Made by a program: the position numbers and the translations under genes
The notes under the pieces: model-generated
Seen by the model: only the letters and a program-made list of their open reading frames with translations
Databases searched by the model: none
What the model was told of the DNA's origin: nothing
Shown: positions 59,597 through 64,000 of the stretch, one piece after another
Layout of the letters: the number at the start of each line of letters is the position of its first letter
Numbering within the stretch: the first letter of the stretch is position 1
Origin: Viola odorata
Taxonomy: Eukaryota > Streptophyta > Magnoliopsida > Malpighiales > Violaceae
Direction: 5' to 3'
DNA length: 64,000 nt
Assembly: GCA_963691705.1 (NCBI GenBank)
Contig: OY829539.1
Location: forward strand, 26,520,407-26,584,406

Positions 59597-60028
59597 ATGA
59601 TCATCACTATTTTAAAATCTGCAGCTTGCGAGTGGTTTTTGATTTTTATGCTGCTTGTTGATGCACTACTCTCATATCTGCTGACCAAATTTGGTCATTA
59701 TTGTGAACTGCAAATACCTTGTATTTTTTGTTCACGACTTGATCATGAATTTGGGGATGAAATGAATCTACTCTGCAGCAACCACAGATCAGAAATATCA
59801 TCTTTGATTTCCTGTCAAGTTCATGGCGAGTTTGCTGGTGGCAGTGGTATGTGTAAAGAATGTCTCTTGTCATTCACTACAAAGTCTAAACAAGATCCAG
59901 ATATGCGCAGGCTGATAATGCATAAGCTCAGAGTTTTGAATCTAAGGACTAGAGTCTTGACTGGCATTGCCGAGCCTGATTTTGTAACATTTAGACATAT
60001 CTTGATGACTATTAGTCCATTTTCATAA
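59597..60028 (+). pseudogene. Captured fragment of a myosin-binding protein (DUF593 family), N-terminal part
   Basis: The 143-codon frame has a transmembrane-like segment (CEWFLIFMLLVDALLSYLLTKF) followed by the family hallmark QIPCIFCSRLDH, then CSNHRSEISSL, SCQVHGE and CKECLLSF. These match the membrane-anchored N-terminus of plant MYOB or zein-binding proteins, which recruit myosin XI to vesicles. Full members are several hundred residues longer and have a coiled-coil GTD-binding domain, absent here. After about residue 115 the match fades, indicating intron or junction sequence. It is on the plus strand of the Pack-MULE. Confidence 0.72.
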
Positions 60029-60441
60029 TCTAGGAATTTTGTTGTGTTGATATCTCATGGTAGACATATCCAGCGGAAGATCTTATATCATTATTAGAAC
60101 TTCTTCACCTGTTCAAATAATATAAACATTTGAACTTCTTTTTTGTAATAAAAATTTAATTTTCCTGAACGTCCATGGTATTATTGGTAGGAATGCAATA
60201 GCAAAGCAAAGAGAACAGTGACGATATTTGTATAAAGTAATGTTTAAACTATTACAATGATCCAGTTTTTAAATCGCTCTCAAGAACATATCCTGTTCCA
60301 GAGGTAGCAACAACCAACATGCTGGAAAAACAGTGTCAAAATGTCATTATTTCTCATAACAATTTGACTTTTTAAAAGGAAAAAGTAAACAAGAAACCAA
60401 AGAAAGAAGACAGAGAGAAACAGAAATAAATCACTAGGCAG

Positions 60442-60608
60442 AGGCGCAGGGTTTGTTTTTCATGGAAACTTCAGCTCTTGATTCATCCAATGTAGCTGCT
60501 GCCTTTCAGATGGTTGTTAAGGAGATCTACAATATATTAAGTCGGAAAGTTATGATATCTCAAGAGCTCAGGAAACAGGATGCTCCTCCAATGGGAAAAA
60601 AATTATAA
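60442..60608 (+). pseudogene. Captured last exon of a RABA-type (Rab11) small GTPase
   Basis: After a splice-acceptor-like aggcag the frame reads AQGLFFMETSALDSSNV and AAFQMVVKEIYNILSRK, then ends MGKKL at TAA 60606-60608. FMETSALDS is the G5 region of plant RABA proteins, and the helix after it matches their C-terminus. The GTP-binding N-terminal exons and the C-terminal prenylation cysteines are missing, so it cannot encode a working GTPase. Confidence 0.78.
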
Positions 60609-60685
60609 AAAGCATACTACAAAGTCTATCAACGAATGTAATTAGAAAATGAAGGAATAAGAAACATAACAATAAACTCGGGAAC

Positions 60686-61210
60686 CTTGTATCAAGTTGA
60701 TTGTAATGCTTCCCTCTTAAAGTCCAGTCTTCTGTAGCACCAAGATTACTCGAATCACCAGCTTGAATCACATAATGCTTAATTACACGATGAAACTGCA
60801 TCCCCTTGAGGCCTCCATTTTTACTGGAAAACAATTACAATTGTACTCAAAAGAAGCACAAGTGAACTCTGAACAACAATTGCACTCTAAATGCAGTTCA
60901 TGGGCTACATACTCATAAACAAACTTAAAGAAAAGTTAACACTGAGCCTCAATTAATTGCAGCAACATCTTGGTTTAGAAAGAACAGGTTAAATCTAATG
61001 CACGATGACCTAATAATTTAATTGAGTTAGAAAATGAAGGAATAAGAAACATAACAAACCAATTGAGCCTTAAAAATTTGGAATTGATGGAGAATCCGAG
61101 GAAGCGAACCGATTTTGAGGAGCATGAAATACGCCGGCTGTGGCGGTGGAAGCGAGGGTTGGGTAGAGAGAGGGTGGTGCGTGGTGAGGATGAGGAGAAG
61201 GGGAGAGAGT
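60686..61210 (-). pseudogene. Captured cyclophilin-like (peptidyl-prolyl isomerase) exons
   Basis: On the minus strand a first exon starts MKPLALLLSPLLL at about 61210, signal- or anchor-like, and lies in the right inverted repeat. An internal exon at 60823-60686, flanked by a gttttccag acceptor and a gt donor, reads LKGMQFHRVIKHYVIQAGD and EDWTLRGKHYNQLDT. FHRVI...YVIQ is the cyclophilin active-site block; the surroundings resemble the plant CYP21-4 type, a membrane-anchored form. The remaining exons are absent. Confidence 0.7.
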
Positions 61211-61478
61211 AAAAGAGCGAGTGGTTTCATGAGCGAGGCGGTGGCAGATGGAGGCGGTGGCGGCAGATGCTGTGGTGGGGAGAAGGGAGGAGGTGATGAA
61301 CGATGCGGAGAGGAAAGGGAAAGAAAAGTTGCAGCGTCATTTGATAAGGACAATGAAAGGAAAAGTGAGCTGGAAAAAAAAATACATGTGTCACATTTTT
61401 ATTAGTTGGGGTATGACATCTCACACTTGTGAGATGTCATGTGTGAGATGTCATACCCGGAACATCCAAAAATTTCTC
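60972..61478 (-). repeat. Right terminal inverted repeat of the Pack-MULE
   Basis: This is 507 bp, the inverted copy of 58479-58996. Near its tip the hairpin word gacatctcacac...gtgagatgtc occurs one and a half times, a small local duplication not found on the left. Confidence 0.85.
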
Positions 61479-61788
61479 AAAGAAATAAGAGATGGGAGGC
61501 ATTATTCGGGTGATGCACTATTATTTGAGAGGAGTACAGTTAAATGTGTCGCCTGAAAATGGATGGTTGGAATTCGAGAAAGGGAATAAATGCCCCTCAC
61601 ATTTTTCAGTACAGCATCTATCAATTGCCCTCCACAAGGGCACAAACCACAAGCTAAAGGGTTGTGTGTGGCTTTGTGGTTGTGGGGGAGGGGGAGGGGG
61701 AGGGGGAGGGTGGAGGGTGGAGGTTCCACTGTTTGATGGGGATTGAAGCTTGTTGAACAGAGTGCCAATTTATGTACCCACACATATA
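61479..61788. other. Short intergenic stretch with a G-rich minisatellite
   Basis: I see no gene here. At 61684-61723 the strand is built of ggggga units and then gggtgga units, with at least six runs of three or more G, enough to form a G-quadruplex in principle. Confidence 0.7.
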
Positions 61789-62023
61789 CTCCCTCCGTCC
61801 TATATTATTGGACGTTCACTGTTCATGCACGGGTCCTTAGGTGGCCCGTGCAACGTACTATTTGACCCCGAAAAATTCCGAATTTTTTCTCGAACGTACG
61901 TTAAGGAATAACGTACGTTCAAAAAAAAGTACGAAATTTTTCGGGATCAAATAGTGTGTCGCACGGGCCACCTAGGGACCCGTGCATGAACAGTGAACGT
62001 CTAATATAAAGGAACAGAGGGAG
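61789..62023. mobile_element. Stowaway-like MITE (235 bp)
   Basis: The ends are CTCCCTCCGTCC and the inverse ending in GAGGGAG, flanked by TA at 61787-61788 and 62024-62025. This is the terminus and target preference of Tc1/mariner-derived Stowaway elements. The two halves are almost fully complementary (cactgttcatgcacggg against cccgtgcatgaacagtg), so the entire element can fold as one hairpin. No coding sequence. Confidence 0.85.
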
Positions 62024-64000
62024 TATGTATTGCCTAGGTTTTGCAGTCAAAATTCAACACGCAAAAAATAAAATAATAATAATAATAATGGACAGCTGAG
62101 AATTAATGAAAAATGATTTTTACATATTTTTAAAAATTATAATTTATAACATGTTCTATTAGTTATTTTTAATTTATAAGTTTACAATATTTAATTTTAT
62201 AATTTTCTAAAATTTACAATTTTAAACTTTTTAATGGTTAAAATTTTTTAAAAAATGGTAAAAAAAATTAAAAATTTAGGAGAAAGTGTAACGAGTTCAT
62301 TTCACTAAAAAATTTAAAAAAATAGAGAGAACTTTTTTAAAAATATATTTAAAAAAGAATAAATTAAAAAATAAATTGTAAATAAACATAATTTTTATTT
62401 ATTTAATGTATTAACATCTACCATATTAATTATATCTTTTGTCTAAATTTTATATATTTTTTATTAAATTAACAGGAAAGAGTAGTAATTGTCACTACTC
62501 TCATGACACAATTCACATGTTGTACTTAGTACTACTCTCTTTTCATGGTAACGTCACTACCCTATTTCCATTCTTATGCAAAACATGCCATTGCCATTTG
62601 CCTCTCCCCTTACATCTCTTGTAGTTGTAATCACGTGCTAACTTGACTTGAGCTTCTTTGGAGTTCCCGATAAAACCTTGATCGGACATTAATACAGTCA
62701 ATATAGTTTAACTACTAGGGTCGAACCAATATCAAATCGAGATTTTTAATAAATACAAGTAAGTTTTAAATATCAATTATGAACAAATTTATATAGATTT
62801 GATGTTTTAATGGTAATTTTTTGCTAAAAAACATTTTGAAAAATTTGATTACTCATTTATATTTTTATAAAATAAATGAAAGATTGTGCAGTAGAAAGTG
62901 TTTTATCAAATGAAATATTAAATTGACAAAAACATAAAATGAAAATGACTAAAATAAATTTTGGTCTAAACTCACTCTGAACAGGTTTTTTCCCCATGTT
63001 TTGAACTCAGTTTTATTTTTTTAACGTTCAATTTCATATAGACATAACTTGTTATTTAATATTAGATCAATCTCAAATTTTAAGGGTACATTCTTGTATA
63101 AACTGTTTGGATTGGATAACATTACCTAAAATTTAGTCTAAAGTTTTATATTTTTTTCATATTTTCTTATTCATTTTGAATTAAAAACTATTTATTCATA
63201 GTTTCTCTTGTTTTTGAGGTCACACGTTATGTCAACATGTATGTGAAATATCAAATTGGTTATTACGTTTTAGTTATCAACTTCCAAATTAATAACTTAG
63301 TAAATTAAATAAAAAATATAGTTTTTAGAAAATAAATTTAAATATATATATAAATATTTAATATTATTAATTATATTAAACTAAATTCATGTTACCTCTC
63401 TTGTTTAATTTCTCGGTCCAGTTTTTAAAACGTTTCTCAAAAGCTTTAAATAGAATGCAATATGTATAGTCGTTTTTCATGAGTATGAAAATCCCTAAAG
63501 TTAACTTGGCCTAAAACATTCCTGAATTCTACATTTGGGTGATGACGTGACTAGTTAGTTTATTTGTTGATGATATTGTTTCCTACATTCGTAAAGTTTG
63601 TTTTCGATAAAAATAGAAAAAAAAATCGTAAAGTTTGGAACCCAGAGGATTGCATTGGAGAGCTAGTGGTTTTGTCTTTGGGCTTTCTTATAGCTTTTTC
63701 TTCTGAATTGGGCTGGCAGGTTTTAATTTTTTTTTTTCGATAAGAGTTTTCAGTTTGGAGCTGGGCTGCGTTAGAGGATTGCAGAGCTAGTAGCCCGACC
63801 CAGTTTTGATTTTGGGCTTTCTTAATGGTTTCTTCTTCCTTTTTTGTCTGTATTGGACTGTCACATATTGAGCCCATTTCAGAAATAAACGAAATTATAC
63901 ATATAAATATTAAATTAAATTAAACTAAAAATTAAATCCCAATACTTATACTAATTAACTATCTAGTGTGCTAGCTGATGGGTGCCGAGACCGTCAAAAT
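62024..64000. other. Very AT-rich intergenic DNA
   Basis: I see no gene or element ends. An (AAT)n run is near 62075-62090. The stretch 62100-62460 is almost pure A/T. A roughly 105-codon open frame on the minus strand near the right end spans a small tandem duplication and is not supported as a gene. Confidence 0.5.
63602..63850 (+). repeat. Imperfect tandem duplication, period about 135 bp
   Basis: Words tttcgataa, gagctagt, ttttg, gggctttctta and ttctt recur in the same order in 63602-63715 and 63737-63845, with interruptions. Confidence 0.55.

Larger units (their letters stand above)
58479..61478. mobile_element. Pack-MULE (3000 bp) carrying several host gene fragments
   Basis: Terminal inverted repeats start GAAAAATTCTTGGGTGTTCCGG on the left and GAGAAATTTTTGGATGTTCCGG on the right (read inward). 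They extend over about 510 bp. Both flanks are aaagaaata (58470-58478 and 61479-61487), a perfect 9-bp target duplication, the size made by Mutator-like elements. No transposase is present. The interior holds a DUF593 myosin-binding protein fragment, a RABA-type GTPase exon and cyclophilin-like exons from separate loci, with intron pieces retained, so the capture was at DNA level. TE-poor AT-rich DNA surrounds it. Confidence 0.88.

Noticed and set aside
63560..63877. 105-codon minus-strand frame near the right edge
   Set aside because: It spans a tandem duplication and poly-T tracts, with a biased composition and no motif.

Overview
The window is plant nuclear DNA, most likely from a eudicot. 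It is made almost entirely of nested LTR retrotransposons, followed by a younger DNA-transposon neighbourhood. Plant-specific evidence includes SIRE/Maximus-type Ty1/copia elements, Tat-type and Athila-type Ty3/gypsy elements, a Stowaway-like MITE, and captured pieces of plant genes (a myosin-binding protein of the DUF593 family, a RABA-type small GTPase and a cyclophilin). I see no intact single-copy host gene, no rRNA or tRNA gene and no CRISPR.

Region 1 (1-41959) is one nest. The outermost unit is a Tat-like Ty3/gypsy element on the minus strand. Its 5' LTR is at 41425-41959, its gag-pol at 41338-35468 and its repeat-rich 3' zone at 34156-35467. Beyond that it carries intron-containing genes in the opposite orientation to gag-pol: gene B at 4412-4906 plus 32226-34155, and gene A at 1731-3787. 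The left end of this element is hidden by a minus-strand Copia element that runs off the window (its 5' LTR is 522-1258). Gene B of the outer element is split by a second, related Tat-like element on the plus strand (4907-32225, paired 569-bp LTRs). This inner element has the same plan: gag-pol 5561-11434, tandem repeats 11510-12391, then genes on the antisense strand (B 15066-13016, A in two copies, C1 30538-30143, C2 31461-31078). The inner gene A was in turn hit by a SIRE-like Copia element (3' LTR 19771-21161, 5' LTR 26175-27560). A later rearrangement left a second gene A without the insertion (15674-17787), fused through a 2-bp overlap to a truncated second Copia body that shares an LTR with the complete element.

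Region 2 (41960-44175) is a six-unit 202-bp tandem array followed by unassigned AT-rich DNA. Region 3 (44176-56547) holds a 5'-truncated Copia (44176-46422) next to a decayed minus-strand Athila-like Ty3/gypsy element (46423-about 56547). The post-pol ORF of the Athila-like element carries a solo LTR with a perfect 5-bp target duplication (46852-48156).

Region 4 (56548-64000) is AT-rich intergenic DNA with a 3000-bp Pack-MULE (58479-61478, 9-bp target duplication, about 510-bp TIRs) containing fragments of at least three unrelated host genes. It also has a G-rich tract and a Stowaway-like MITE that can fold end to end.

The most striking biology is the antisense cargo of the Tat-like elements. 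Two diverged family members carry the same paired genes with introns at the same positions and phases, each with its own TATA-like box and encoded opposite to the genomic RNA. Every gag-pol in the window is broken by nonsense codons, frameshifts or lost catalytic residues.
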